A DNA stretch of 64,000 nucleotides from Variovorax gracilis (GCF_030317115.1 NZ_JASZYF010000001.1:1103109-1167108); one strand, 5' to 3'; shown: positions 41,535 through 51,843, numbered from the stretch's first letter. Made by a program: numbers and translations. Notes: generated by a model from the sequence alone, not told the origin.

Positions 41535-42323
41535 ATGGAAAGCTTCTCGATCCATCTCGAGCCCTTGCGCGCCTTCATGTTCCAGGTCGGCGCCCTGTTG
41601 CCGCGGCTGCTCTTCGCCGCGCTGGTCGTGCTCGTCGGCTGGCTGCTCGCCAAGGCCGTGCGCTTCACGGTGATCCGCGGGCTGCGCGCCATCAACTTCC
41701 ACGTGCTCACCGAGCGCTCGGGCATCGACAACTTCCTGCGCCAGGGCGGCATGGTGTCGGATTCGACGGTCGTCTTCGGTGCGCTGGCCTACTGGCTGGT
41801 GATCCTGATCTCGCTCGTGGTGGCCTTCAACGGCCTCGGCCTGAGCTACGTGACGGACCTGCTCGGGCGGGTGATGTGGTTCGTGCCCAATGTCTTCGTC
41901 GCGCTGCTGGTGCTGGTCTTCGGCGCCTACTTCGCCAAGTTCGTCGGCGATGCGGTGATCACCTACGGGCGCAACGCCGGTGTGCAGGATGCCGTGCTGC
42001 TCGGCAAGGTCGCGCAGTACGCGATCCTGCTCTTCGTGGTGTTGATCGCGCTCGACCAGATCAAGGTCGGAGGCGACATCGTCCGGCAGAGCTTCCTGAT
42101 CATCCTCGCGGGCATCGTCTTCGCGCTGGCGCTGGCCTTCGGACTCGCGGGCAAGGACTGGGCCGCGCGGCGCATCGAGGAATGGTGGCCGCGCGACCGG
42201 GAACGGCCGCCCCCGCGCACCGGCCTGCGCGACGCGGCCCCGCGTGAGCAGCCGCCCGCCGCGCGGCCGCACGTGCCCGCCTGGCCGGCGCGCAGCACCG
42301 ACCGCGATCGGCCGCATCCGTGA
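41535..42323 (+). CDS. Channel-like membrane protein with conserved TM-helix repeats
   Basis: The 262-residue protein has about five hydrophobic segments (near residues 20-40, 75-100, 110-140, 155-175 and 185-205) with the GALLPRLLFAALVVLVGWLLAKA type of helix (PF05552-like), related to mechanosensitive-channel regions. The MscS beta domain is not seen. The C-terminal tail (from about 218) is Arg/Pro-rich and soluble. It lies inside the glucan-trehalose cluster, 33 bp after treS, and its stop overlaps the GTG of glgX. A role in osmotic sensing or solute release is inference from this context. Confidence 0.8.
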   Translation: MESFSIHLEPLRAFMFQVGALLPRLLFAALVVLVGWLLAKAVRFTVIRGLRAINFHVLTERSGIDNFLRQGGMVSDSTVVFGALAYWLVILISLVVAFNGLGLSYVTDLLGRVMWFVPNVFVALLVLVFGAYFAKFVGDAVITYGRNAGVQDAVLLGKVAQYAILLFVVLIALDQIKVGGDIVRQSFLIILAGIVFALALAFGLAGKDWAARRIEEWWPRDRERPPPRTGLRDAAPREQPPAARPHVPAWPARSTDRDRPHP

Positions 42324-44455
42324 GCAAACACAACAACCACGCCCGGCTGGACGCCGTCTGGCCCGGACGGCCCTATCCGCTCGGCGCGACCTGGGATGGC
42401 CAGGGCGTGAACTTCGCGATCTTCTCGAAGCACGCCGAGAAGGCCGAGCTGTGCCTGTTCGACGACAAGGGCCGCCACGAGCGCCAGCGCATCACGCTGC
42501 GCGAGCGGACCAACGACGTCTGGCACTGCTACCTGCCCGAAGCGCGCCCCGGCATGGCCTACGGCTACCGCATCCACGGGCGCTACAAGCCCGAGGAAGG
42601 CCACCGCTTCAATCCGCACAAGCTGTTGCTCGACCCCTACGCCAGGGACCTGATCGGCGAGCTGCGCTGGAGCGATGCGCTCTACGGCTATTCGGTCGGC
42701 AGCAAGCGCCAGGATCTTTCCTTCGACCGCCGCGACAGCGCCGCCTTCATGCCGAAGGGCCGCGTGCTCGAAACCGCCTTTACCTGGGGCGACGACCGCC
42801 GTCCCGAGGTGCCGTGGCAGGACATGGTCATCTACGAGATGCACGTGCGCGGCTTCACGATGCGGCATCCCGGCATCCCGGAGCACCTGCGCGGCACCTA
42901 TGCGGCGCTTGGGTGCGCCCCCGTCATCGACTACCTGCAGCGCCTCGGCGTGACCACGCTGGAGCTGCTGCCGGTCCACGCCTTCCTGAACGACAGGCAC
43001 CTGGCCGACAAGGGGCTGCAGAACTACTGGGGATACAACACGCTGGGCTACTTCGCGCCGGAGGTACGCTACAGCGCCTCGGGCAAGGTGAAGGAGTTCA
43101 AGACCATGGTCAAGACCCTGCACTCGGCCGGCATCGAGGTGATCCTCGACGTGGTCTACAACCACACCTGCGAGGGCAACCACCTCGGCCCCACGCTCTC
43201 CATGCGTGGCGTGGACAACGCTTCCTACTACATCGCCAACGCCGCGCAGCCGCGCTACTACGACGACTTCACCGGCTGCGGCAACACCGTCAACCTCGAA
43301 CAGCCGCGCGCCCTCCAGCTCGTCATGGATTCGCTTCGCTACTGGGCCGAGGAGATGCACGTCGACGGCTTCCGCTTCGACCTGGCCTCCGCCCTGGCGC
43401 GCGAGGCAGGCAAGGTCGAGAACCTCGGCGGCTTCTTCGACGCGATCCGCCAGGACCCGACGCTCAACCGCGTCAAGCTCATCGCCGAACCCTGGGATCT
43501 GGGCCACGGCGGCTACCAGGTCGGCAATTTCCCGCCGGGCTGGGCCGAGTGGAATGACCGCTATCGCGACGGCATCCGCGGCTGGTGGAAGGGCGATGCG
43601 GGCGTGGCAGGCGAAGTCGCGCACCGTCTCGCGGGCTCGCAGGATCTCTACGGCTGGTCCGGCAAGGGGCCGCATGCCAGCATCAACTTCGTGACCGCGC
43701 ACGACGGCTTCACCCTGCACGACCTGGTCTCCTACAACGAGAAGCACAACGAGGCCAACGGCGAGGACAACCGGGACGGCAACGACAACAACCTCTCGTG
43801 GAACTGCGGCGCAGAAGGGCCGACGGACGACACCGAGATCAACGCGCTGCGCGAGCGCCAGAAGCGCAACTTCCTCGCGACGCTGCTGCTGTCGCAAGGC
43901 GTGCCGATGCTGCTGGCCGGCGACGAGCGGGGCCACACGCAACGCGGCAACAACAACGTCTATTGCCAGGACAACGAACTGACGTGGCTGGACTGGACGC
44001 CCTCGCCCGAAGCCGATTCGCTGCGGGACTTCGTCACCCTGCTGATCCGCACACGGCGGCTCCATCCCTCGTTCCGGCGTCGCAGCTTCTTCCGCGGGCA
44101 GCCCGCCGGCGACGGCGAAATCAAGGACGTGGTCTGGCTGCGCCCCGATGGCAACGAGATGACGCCGCCGGACTGGGGCGAGCACGTGCGCTGCCTCGGC
44201 ATGATGTTCTCCGGCACCGGGATCATCGACGTGGGGCCGCATGGTGAATCGTTGCAGGACGACGATTTCCTGCTGCTGCTCAACGCCTACCACGAGCCGC
44301 TGCCCTTCACCCTGCCCTCGCGCCCCGACGATCGCTGGACCCGGCAGGTCGACACTGCGCGGGAGAACTCGCTGTCGCTGCTGCTCACCGAGTCGACCTA
44401 TTCACTGCAGTGCCGCTCGCTGGCGCTGCTGCGCCGCAGCCTCGTCGCGCCATGA
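42320..44455 (+). CDS. glgX: Glycogen debranching enzyme GlgX
   Basis: GlgX (GH13_11, isoamylase type) removes alpha-1,6 branches from phosphorylase-limit or short-branched glucan. The 711-residue protein has an N-terminal CBM48 domain (GATWDGQGVNFAIFSKHAEK). Its catalytic regions include DVVYNHTCEGN, GFRFDLASAL with Asp354, LIAEPWDLG with Glu390 and TAHDGFTL with Asp462. It starts at a GTG overlapping the preceding stop (GTGA) and ends overlapping treZ (ATGA). Debranched chains are the substrate of TreY. Confidence 0.97.
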   Translation: MSKHNNHARLDAVWPGRPYPLGATWDGQGVNFAIFSKHAEKAELCLFDDKGRHERQRITLRERTNDVWHCYLPEARPGMAYGYRIHGRYKPEEGHRFNPHKLLLDPYARDLIGELRWSDALYGYSVGSKRQDLSFDRRDSAAFMPKGRVLETAFTWGDDRRPEVPWQDMVIYEMHVRGFTMRHPGIPEHLRGTYAALGCAPVIDYLQRLGVTTLELLPVHAFLNDRHLADKGLQNYWGYNTLGYFAPEVRYSASGKVKEFKTMVKTLHSAGIEVILDVVYNHTCEGNHLGPTLSMRGVDNASYYIANAAQPRYYDDFTGCGNTVNLEQPRALQLVMDSLRYWAEEMHVDGFRFDLASALAREAGKVENLGGFFDAIRQDPTLNRVKLIAEPWDLGHGGYQVGNFPPGWAEWNDRYRDGIRGWWKGDAGVAGEVAHRLAGSQDLYGWSGKGPHASINFVTAHDGFTLHDLVSYNEKHNEANGEDNRDGNDNNLSWNCGAEGPTDDTEINALRERQKRNFLATLLLSQGVPMLLAGDERGHTQRGNNNVYCQDNELTWLDWTPSPEADSLRDFVTLLIRTRRLHPSFRRRSFFRGQPAGDGEIKDVVWLRPDGNEMTPPDWGEHVRCLGMMFSGTGIIDVGPHGESLQDDDFLLLLNAYHEPLPFTLPSRPDDRWTRQVDTARENSLSLLLTESTYSLQCRSLALLRRSLVAP

Positions 44456-46317
44456 AGCACGCCCATTCGATGCCCTTCGGCGCAGAGTTGCTCGAAGGCG
44501 GCGGCGTTCGCTTCCGGATCTGGGCGCCGGACGTGCCGGAGGTCGTCCTCGAACGGCTGCACGGCGGGACGTGGCAGCCGACGTCCATGCAGCGCGGCGA
44601 TGGAGGCTGGCACGAGCACGTGAGCGCCGAGGCGGCTGCCGGGGACCGTTACCGCTACCGGATGCCCGACGACCTTCGGGTGCCGGACCCGGCATCGCGC
44701 TTCAATCCCGACGACGTGCACGGCCCGAGCGAGGTGATCGACCCGCGCGCCCACGAATGGACCGACGACGCATGGACCGGCCGTCCCTGGAAGGAAGCCG
44801 TCATCTACGAGATGCACGTCGGCGCCTTCACGCCCGAGGGCACCCTGGCCGCGGCTGCGCAGCGGCTGCCCTGGCTCGCATCGCTCGGCATCACCGTGAT
44901 CGAGCTGATGCCGCTCGCCGACTTTCCCGGCCGCCGCAACTGGGGCTATGACGGCGTGCTGCCCTTCGCACCCGACGCCAGCTACGGCACGCCGGCCGAC
45001 CTCAAGGCCTTCGTCGACGCGGCGCACGGGCTGGGGCTGATGGTGCTGATCGATGTGGTCTACAACCACTTCGGCCCCGAAGGCAACTACCTGCATGCCT
45101 ACTGCCCCCAGTTCTTCAACCCGGCGCACCAGACGCCGTGGGGCGCCGCGATCAATTTCGACGGTGCGCATTCGCGCACCGTGCAGGACTTCTTCGTGCA
45201 CAACGCGCTGTACTGGGTCGAGGAATACCGCTTCGACGGGTTGCGCATGGATGCCATCCATGCCATCCGCGACGCGTCCACGCCGCCGATCGTCGAGGAG
45301 GTCTGCGCCGCCCTCCACCACGGCCCGGGCCGGCATCGGCAGGTGCATGTCGTGCTGGAGAACGACCTGAACGAGGCCCACCGGCTGGAGCGCGACGAGG
45401 AGGGATCGCCGCTCGCCGGCACCGCGCAATGGAACGACGATCTGCACCATGCCGCGCACGTGCTGCTGACCGGGGAAGGCGACGGCTACTACGCGGACTA
45501 CGCGCAGCGCCCGCTTGAACAATTCGGGCTGGCGCTGGCGCAGGGCTTCATCTACACGGGCCAGCCCTCCGCGTTTCGCAGCGGCGAGCCGCGCGGGGAG
45601 CCGTGCGATCACCTTCCGCTGGCGGCCTTCGTCTCCTTCCTGCAGACCCATGACCAGGTCGGCAATCGCGCCCAGGGCGACCGCATCGATGCGCTGGCCG
45701 ACCCCGCGCGCCTGATGGCGGCGCGTGCCTGCGTGCTGATGTCGCCGCACACGCCGATGCTGTTCATGGGCGAGGAATACGGCGCCTCCACCCCCTTCCA
45801 GTACTTCTGCGATTTCGGACCCGAGCTGGCGGCGGCGGTGACGGCGGGCCGGCGCGAGGAATTCGGCGGCTTCTCGGCATTCGCCGGCGACACGGCGCAG
45901 ATGCAGATCCCGGACCCGAACAGCGAGGCAACCTTCGCGGCGTCGAAGCTCGACGAATCGGAACGTGTCCTGCCCGATCACGCGGAGGTGCTCGGCCAGG
46001 TGCGCGCCCTGCTCCGGTTGCGGCAGGCCGAGCTGGTGCCTCGCTTCGGCGCCGGCACCCGCATCCATCAGTGGTCGTGCGAGGGCGACGCACTGCGCAT
46101 CGTCTGGCAACTCGACGAGGCGCACGGCGGCGACGCGGGTTCGCCGGCCTTCCTCCATGTGCTGGCCAACCTCGGCACGGCCGAGGCCGAGGTGGCATGG
46201 CCGCCGGGGCGGGTCATCCACAGGATGGGCGCGCAAGCGAGCGAGGTCGGCGGCGCTTCGCTCGTGCTGCCGCCGGGCGGCGTGTGCGCCACGCTCGAAG
46301 AGGCGCAGGATGCATGA
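44452..46317 (+). CDS. treZ: Malto-oligosyltrehalose trehalohydrolase TreZ
   Basis: TreZ (GH13_10) splits trehalose from the end of malto-oligosyltrehalose. At 621 residues, it has an N-terminal beta domain (FRIWAPDVPEVVLERL) and the catalytic motifs GLRMDAIHAI with Asp267, VVLENDLNE with Glu303 and QTHDQVGNR with Asp401. It overlaps glgX by four bases and the MalQ-TreY gene by eight, so all three are translationally coupled. Confidence 0.97.
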   Translation: MKHAHSMPFGAELLEGGGVRFRIWAPDVPEVVLERLHGGTWQPTSMQRGDGGWHEHVSAEAAAGDRYRYRMPDDLRVPDPASRFNPDDVHGPSEVIDPRAHEWTDDAWTGRPWKEAVIYEMHVGAFTPEGTLAAAAQRLPWLASLGITVIELMPLADFPGRRNWGYDGVLPFAPDASYGTPADLKAFVDAAHGLGLMVLIDVVYNHFGPEGNYLHAYCPQFFNPAHQTPWGAAINFDGAHSRTVQDFFVHNALYWVEEYRFDGLRMDAIHAIRDASTPPIVEEVCAALHHGPGRHRQVHVVLENDLNEAHRLERDEEGSPLAGTAQWNDDLHHAAHVLLTGEGDGYYADYAQRPLEQFGLALAQGFIYTGQPSAFRSGEPRGEPCDHLPLAAFVSFLQTHDQVGNRAQGDRIDALADPARLMAARACVLMSPHTPMLFMGEEYGASTPFQYFCDFGPELAAAVTAGRREEFGGFSAFAGDTAQMQIPDPNSEATFAASKLDESERVLPDHAEVLGQVRALLRLRQAELVPRFGAGTRIHQWSCEGDALRIVWQLDEAHGGDAGSPAFLHVLANLGTAEAEVAWPPGRVIHRMGAQASEVGGASLVLPPGGVCATLEEAQDA

Positions 46318-49300
46318 GCGCGATGTGCCGTCCGGCAGCGAGGAGGACGCGCTTCGCCGGCTGAGTGCGCGCTACGGCATCGCCACCGAGTATGTCGATG
46401 CGTTCGGCCATCGGCACTCCGTCACCATGGAAGCGCTCGCCGCGCTGCTCTTCGACGCGGGCTTCGTGGCGCGCGGCACTGACTTCGCGGCGGCCGAGGC
46501 GGCTGCCGAGCGCGAACAATGGCTGCGCCCTCTTCCACCCGTCCAGGTGGTGGCCACGGGTTCGGAGTCGTTCTCCGTCGACCTCCGCCTGCCTGCACGG
46601 ATAGCGCACTTCAAGTGGCGCCTGGTCGATGAAAGCGGCACATTCCATGAAGGCGCCGTCGAGACCGCCCGGCTCCACCTCGCTCAGCGCACACGAATCG
46701 ACGGGGAAGACTACGCGCTCTACCACCTTCCCCTCGCCCTGCCGCTGCCCCAGGGCTACCACCGGTTGAGCATCGTGACCCTGCCCGGCGAAACCCTCGT
46801 CGTCTGCGCGCCGTCCCACTGCCACCAGCCCTCCGTGCTCGAAGGCGATGCGCGGGTCTGGGGGTTCACGCTGCAGCTCCACGGGCTCCGCTCGGCCCGC
46901 AACTGGGGCATCGGCGATTTCACCGACCTGGCCGACTTCGTCGAGCATGCCGCCCGCCAGGGCGCGGACGTGGTCGGGCTCAATCCACTGCATGCGCTCT
47001 TCCCGCACAACCCGGCGCATGCGAGTCCGTACAGCCCCTCGTCACGCGCACAGCTCAACATCCTCTACATCGATGTCGAGGCGGTGCAGGACTACGTCGA
47101 CTGCGCGCCGGCACAGGAGCGCGTGCACTCCACCCGCTTCCAGGCGAGGCTGTCCAGGCTGCGCTCCGAAACACTGCTGGACCATGCCGGAGTGGCGGCG
47201 GCCAAGCATGAGGTGCTCGATCTCCTGTACCGACGCTTCCGCGAGCGGGACGAGGCCGACCCCGAGGTCCGCGCCTTCGTCCGATTTCGCGAGCAGGGCG
47301 ACGAGGCGCTGCACCGGCATGCCCTCTTCGAAGCGCTGCAGGCGCACTTCCACGAGGCCGACCCGGGCGTCTGGGGCTGGCCCACCTGGCCACCGGATTT
47401 CCGCGATCCGGCGTCTCCGGCCGTGCGGCATTTCGCGCACGACCACGCGGAGCGCGTCGGCTACTTCGAATATCTCCAATGGCAGGCGGCGCGTCAGCTC
47501 GAAGCGGCGGGCGCGCGCTGCGCCGCCCTGGGCATGGGCCTCGGCCTCTACCTGGACCTGGCGGTGTCGGTGGATCGCGCGGGTTCGGATGCCTGGCGCC
47601 ACCGTAGGAGTTTTGCGCTGGATGCCCGCGTCGGCGCACCGCCGGACGCCTTCAACCTCGAAGGCCAGGACTGGGGCCTGCCGCCGCTTCGCCCCGACCG
47701 GCTGCGCGAGTCGCAGTACGCGGTCTTCATCGAGTCGCTGCGGGCCAACATGCGCGGCGCTGGCGCGATCCGCATCGACCACGTGATGATGCTGATGCGG
47801 CTCTTCTGGATTCCCGCCGACGGCACACCGCGCGACGGTGCCTACGTGCACTACCCGGTCGACGAGCTGTTCGCGATCCTGGCAGTGGAAAGCCAACGCC
47901 ACCGCTGCCTGGTGATCGGCGAGGACCTGGGCACCGTGCCCGAGACGATGCGCGAGACGCTGCGCCGCTTCGGCGTGCTGTCGTACCGCTTGCTGTACTT
48001 CGAGCGCAACGGTGACGGCGGCTTTCGCTCGCCGGCCGACTACCCGCGCGAAGCCGTCGCGGCAGTCAGCACCCACGACCTGGCGACGCTGGCCGGATGG
48101 TGGACGGCACGCGACCTGCAAACGCGCCAGGGTCTCGGCCTGATCGCGGACGCGGGGGCTTTCGAAGGGCAGCTTCGCGAGCGCCATGGCGAGCGCCGGC
48201 TGCTGGCGGAAGCGATGGGCCGGCAGCATCGGCCAGTGCATCTCGATCCGGCGCAGGCATCGCTCGACGCTCCGGCCATCGCCGCCGTGCACGGCTATCT
48301 GGCGGCCGCTCCCTCGAAGGTCATGATGGTCCAGCTCGAGGACGCGCTCGGCGAGGTCGAGCAACCCAACCTCCCGGGCACCACCGTGCAGCACCCGAAC
48401 TGGCGACGCAAGTACACGCAGCCCGTGGAAGTGCTGTGGCGCGACGAGACGATGCAGCAGGTCTGCGCCGCGCTGGCCCGCGTCCGGCCGCATGCAGCCG
48501 CACAGGCGGAGGCCCGGGCCGGCAGCGGCCGGCTTTCGCGCGTGCCTCGCGCCACCTACCGCCTCCAGTTCCACAGCGGCTTCGGCTTCGACGACGCGGT
48601 GCGCATCGTCCCGTATCTCGCGACCCTGGGCATCAGCCACGTGTACTGCTCCCCGATCCACCGTGCGCGGCCGGGCAGCATGCATGGCTACGACGTGGTC
48701 TCGCACGACGAGGTCAATCCCGAGCTGGGCGGAATTCCCGCCTTCGAGCGCTTCACACGCGCGCTCAAGCAGCACGGCATGAGCCAGCTCATCGACCTGG
48801 TGCCCAACCACATGGGCGTGCTCGGCACCGACAACCGCTGGTGGATGGACGTGCTGGAGAACGGCATGGCGTCCCGGCACGCGATGCACTTCGACATCCA
48901 GTGGCGCTCGCCGACGCCGGGACTCTCCGGCAAGGTGCTGCTGCCGGTGCTCGGCGACCACTATGGCAACGTGCTGGAGCGTGGCGAGTTGCAAGTGCAG
49001 TGGAAGTCGGATGCGGGCGAGTTCGCGGTCCGCTACTTCGACCATCTTTTTCCGTTGTCCGTGAAGACCTGGTCCGCTCTCCTGGATCACGCCGCAGCCT
49101 CAGCGGGCGACGATGAAGCGAAGCGCCGGCTGGCCGACATGGCGGCCGCGCTCCATGGCATGCCCGCCGGGCAGCACGGCAGTGACGAAGCATGGGCGGC
49201 TGGCGAAGGAGAAAGGCAGCGCTTCAAGTCCCAGCTCGCCGCGCTGGCCGCCGAGCGGCCCGCGGCCGCGCACGGCCTCGCAGAAGCCGCCGGGGCGCTG

Positions 49301-51385
49301 AACGCGCCCGCGCACCGCAACGCGCTGCACGATCTGCTGGAGGTGCAGGCCTATCGACTCGCCTACTGGCGCACGGCCGCCGACGAGATCAACTACCGCC
49401 GCTTCTTCGACGTCAACGAACTCGCGGCGCTGCGCACCGAGCGCAAGGACGTGTTCGAGGCGACCCACGCGCTGGCACTGGAACTGGCCGCGCGCGGCTC
49501 GGTCGATGGCCTGCGCATCGATCATCCCGACGGCCTGCAGGACCCGGCGCAGTACTTCGACCGCCTGCAGGACGGCTTCTGCGCGCGGCTGGGCAAGCTC
49601 CCGCGGTCGGTCGATATTCACGGACGCCCCGAACGGCCGCTGTACGTCGTGGCGGAGAAGATCGCCGCGCCGCACGAGGACGTGCCAGTCTCGTGGGCCG
49701 TGCACGGCACCACCGGCTATCGCTTCGCCAACGTCGCCAACGCCGTGCTCGTCGAGCATCGCTCGGCGCGCCACCTCGAAAGGATCTGGCGCGTCTTCAC
49801 CGGCATGACGGAGCGCTTCGATGAGGTGGTCTACGGCGCGAAACGCGAAGTCGCGGGCGGAACGCTGGCGTCGGATCTCGAAGTGCTCGCCATCGCCTTG
49901 CTGGGCATCGCCAAGAGCAATCGCCGCACCCGCGACTACACGCTCAACACGCTGCGCGAAGTGATCGCGACCGTGGCGGCCTGCTTCACCGTCTATCGCA
50001 CCTACAACACCGGGGAAGCAAGCCCGCAGGACGTCCACTACGTCGAGCAGGCGATCGACGCGGCGCGCGAGCGGCTGAAGCTGCCCGATGCCACCGTCTT
50101 CGACTTCGTGCGCTCGGCGCTTCTCGGCCAGCCCCCGGCCGACGCCGGCCCGGAGACGGCTCGGGACGCCGTGGCCTTCGCGCGCCGCTTCCAGCAGTTC
50201 AGCGCGCCCGTCGCGGCCAAGGGGGTGGAGGACACGGCCTTCTACCGCTACTTCCCCTTGAGCTCGCTTAACGAAGTGGGCGGCGAGCCGGACCGCGTCG
50301 GTATGACCCGCGCGGAGTTCCACGAGGCATCGGGCGACAGGCAGCGCCGATGGCCGCACACGATGCTGGCGACGTCCACGCACGACAACAAGCGCTCGGA
50401 GGACGTGCGGCTGCGCATCGACGTGCTGTCGGAACGCCCTGGGCTCTGGCGGCTGGCGTTGCGGCGCTGGCGCGCGCTGAATGCCCCGTTGCGCGGCACG
50501 GTGGCGGCTTCGCACGAGTACCTGCTCTACCAGACATTGCTCGGCACGATGGCGGCCTCCGACGAAGGCCCGGCGGCGCACGAAGCTTACGTGAGCCGCA
50601 TCGTCGACTACATGCTGAAGGCCGCGCGCGAAGGCAAGGCCGGGACGAGCTGGATTCGCCCCGATGCCGCGTACGAGGAAGCGCTGGAGCATTTCGTGCG
50701 AGGTGTGCTCGCACCCGCCGGGCCGGTCTTGCCGGAACTGCAGCGTGCCGCCGCTCGCGTGGACCACTACGGGGCGCTCAATGGCATCAGCCTGACGCTG
50801 CTCAAGTACGGCTCGCCGGGCGTGCCGGACATCTACCAGGGCTGCGAACTCATCGACCGCAGCCTCGTGGACCCCGACAACCGCCGTGCCGTCGACTACG
50901 ACCTGCGCCTGCAACGGCTTCAGGAACTGCAGGCGCTTGCCTCCGCGCCCGATCTGGAGGCAACGGTGTCCGGGCTCGCCGCCTCGGCGCCAGACGGCCG
51001 CGCCAAGCTCTGGGTCATCGGCCGCTTGCTCGCGCTTCGCCGGGAGGACCCCGAGCTGTTCCGCGACGGCAGCTACGAGCCGCTTGAAGTGAGGGGCGAG
51101 CACGAGCGGCACGTGCTGGCCTTCATGCGGCGACATCACGGTCGCATGCTCGTGGTCCTTGTCGTGCGGCTGTTCGCCACCCTCGACAGGGACGGCGGCA
51201 GACAGCTTCCCCTTTCCGCCGCCTGGGGCGACACCGAAGTCCTGCTGCCCGTGGGCCGAGACGCGTGGCAGTTCGAGGATTGCCTCACCGGCGCGTCACA
51301 CGCCATCACCGGCCATCGGCTTGCCCTGGCGCCCGTGCTTCGCGCATTTCCGGGTGCAGCGCTCGTCGCGCGCGACGCTCCCTGA
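46310..51385 (+). CDS. treY: 4-alpha-glucanotransferase / malto-oligosyltrehalose synthase fusion (MalQ-TreY)
   Basis: This single open frame of 1691 residues contains two complete enzymes. Residues 1 to about 735 are MalQ (GH77), which disproportionates malto-oligosaccharides: GFTLQLHGLRSARNWGIGDF, Asp490 in IRIDHVMMLMRLFW, Glu538 in IGEDLGTVP, Asp590 in STHDLATLAGWW. From about residue 745 the protein is TreY (GH13_26), which turns the reducing-end bond into a trehalose linkage: PRATYRLQFHSGFGF, LVPNHMG, Asp1071 in GLRIDHPDG, STHDNKRSED. Separate malQ and treY genes are more common. The ATG at 46310 lies inside the end of treZ. Confidence 0.95.
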   Translation: MHERDVPSGSEEDALRRLSARYGIATEYVDAFGHRHSVTMEALAALLFDAGFVARGTDFAAAEAAAEREQWLRPLPPVQVVATGSESFSVDLRLPARIAHFKWRLVDESGTFHEGAVETARLHLAQRTRIDGEDYALYHLPLALPLPQGYHRLSIVTLPGETLVVCAPSHCHQPSVLEGDARVWGFTLQLHGLRSARNWGIGDFTDLADFVEHAARQGADVVGLNPLHALFPHNPAHASPYSPSSRAQLNILYIDVEAVQDYVDCAPAQERVHSTRFQARLSRLRSETLLDHAGVAAAKHEVLDLLYRRFRERDEADPEVRAFVRFREQGDEALHRHALFEALQAHFHEADPGVWGWPTWPPDFRDPASPAVRHFAHDHAERVGYFEYLQWQAARQLEAAGARCAALGMGLGLYLDLAVSVDRAGSDAWRHRRSFALDARVGAPPDAFNLEGQDWGLPPLRPDRLRESQYAVFIESLRANMRGAGAIRIDHVMMLMRLFWIPADGTPRDGAYVHYPVDELFAILAVESQRHRCLVIGEDLGTVPETMRETLRRFGVLSYRLLYFERNGDGGFRSPADYPREAVAAVSTHDLATLAGWWTARDLQTRQGLGLIADAGAFEGQLRERHGERRLLAEAMGRQHRPVHLDPAQASLDAPAIAAVHGYLAAAPSKVMMVQLEDALGEVEQPNLPGTTVQHPNWRRKYTQPVEVLWRDETMQQVCAALARVRPHAAAQAEARAGSGRLSRVPRATYRLQFHSGFGFDDAVRIVPYLATLGISHVYCSPIHRARPGSMHGYDVVSHDEVNPELGGIPAFERFTRALKQHGMSQLIDLVPNHMGVLGTDNRWWMDVLENGMASRHAMHFDIQWRSPTPGLSGKVLLPVLGDHYGNVLERGELQVQWKSDAGEFAVRYFDHLFPLSVKTWSALLDHAAASAGDDEAKRRLADMAAALHGMPAGQHGSDEAWAAGEGERQRFKSQLAALAAERPAAAHGLAEAAGALNAPAHRNALHDLLEVQAYRLAYWRTAADEINYRRFFDVNELAALRTERKDVFEATHALALELAARGSVDGLRIDHPDGLQDPAQYFDRLQDGFCARLGKLPRSVDIHGRPERPLYVVAEKIAAPHEDVPVSWAVHGTTGYRFANVANAVLVEHRSARHLERIWRVFTGMTERFDEVVYGAKREVAGGTLASDLEVLAIALLGIAKSNRRTRDYTLNTLREVIATVAACFTVYRTYNTGEASPQDVHYVEQAIDAARERLKLPDATVFDFVRSALLGQPPADAGPETARDAVAFARRFQQFSAPVAAKGVEDTAFYRYFPLSSLNEVGGEPDRVGMTRAEFHEASGDRQRRWPHTMLATSTHDNKRSEDVRLRIDVLSERPGLWRLALRRWRALNAPLRGTVAASHEYLLYQTLLGTMAASDEGPAAHEAYVSRIVDYMLKAAREGKAGTSWIRPDAAYEEALEHFVRGVLAPAGPVLPELQRAAARVDHYGALNGISLTLLKYGSPGVPDIYQGCELIDRSLVDPDNRRAVDYDLRLQRLQELQALASAPDLEATVSGLAASAPDGRAKLWVIGRLLALRREDPELFRDGSYEPLEVRGEHERHVLAFMRRHHGRMLVVLVVRLFATLDRDGGRQLPLSAAWGDTEVLLPVGRDAWQFEDCLTGASHAITGHRLALAPVLRAFPGAALVARDAP

Positions 51386-51400
51386 ACCCCGCAACGGGTC

Positions 51401-51418
51401 CGTAGGAATCGCCCTACG
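51401..51418 (+). terminator. Small hairpin after the MalQ-TreY gene
   Basis: CGTAGG and CCTACG make a perfect 6-bp stem with a 6-base loop, 15 bases after the stop. No T tract follows. It may mark the end of the glucan-trehalose cluster. Confidence 0.35.
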
Positions 51419-51499
51419 TGCGGCATCGAATACCGCTGCCGGACTATCGCGGCCACAGGCGTATTTAGACGGGTGCGACACACGACGGAGACAAGAGAA

Positions 51500-51766
51500 A
51501 TGGCGGAAGCAATTTATTGTTTCGATACGGCGACCGTGAGGTTTGCAATCCACGCGGATGACGGCGCAAGAGTCATTGCGGAGATCAGCGAAGACCCGCT
51601 GCGCGACCTTTTCGGAGCAAGGGACGGTGGCGACAGTCTGGTCGCGGCCTATGCCCGGAACGCGATCCTGATCGACGAGCGGGCCATGGAACTCCACCGC
51701 ATCGGCAGGCGGCCGGTGCTGCTGGAAACACATGATTTCGAGTTGACGACTCAAGACACAGATTGA
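51500..51766 (+). CDS. DUF1488-like small protein
   Basis: The 88-residue protein begins with beta-strand-like segments (YCFDTATVRFAIHADDG) and ends in a charged helix, in the layout of DUF1488 proteins (sheet, D-P-L motif, helix with NAILIDERAMELH). The family has no known function. The ATG at 51500 is preferred over a GTG at 51473. It follows the trehalose cluster but is separated from it by about 114 bp, including a small hairpin. Confidence 0.65.
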   Translation: MAEAIYCFDTATVRFAIHADDGARVIAEISEDPLRDLFGARDGGDSLVAAYARNAILIDERAMELHRIGRRPVLLETHDFELTTQDTD

Positions 51767-51843
51767 ACCGGGCGTATCCGGGAAGCGCTCTCGCCTTCTC
51801 GTGATCGTTCGTCCTACGCCAGCCCGACGGGGATGGCGTTGAG

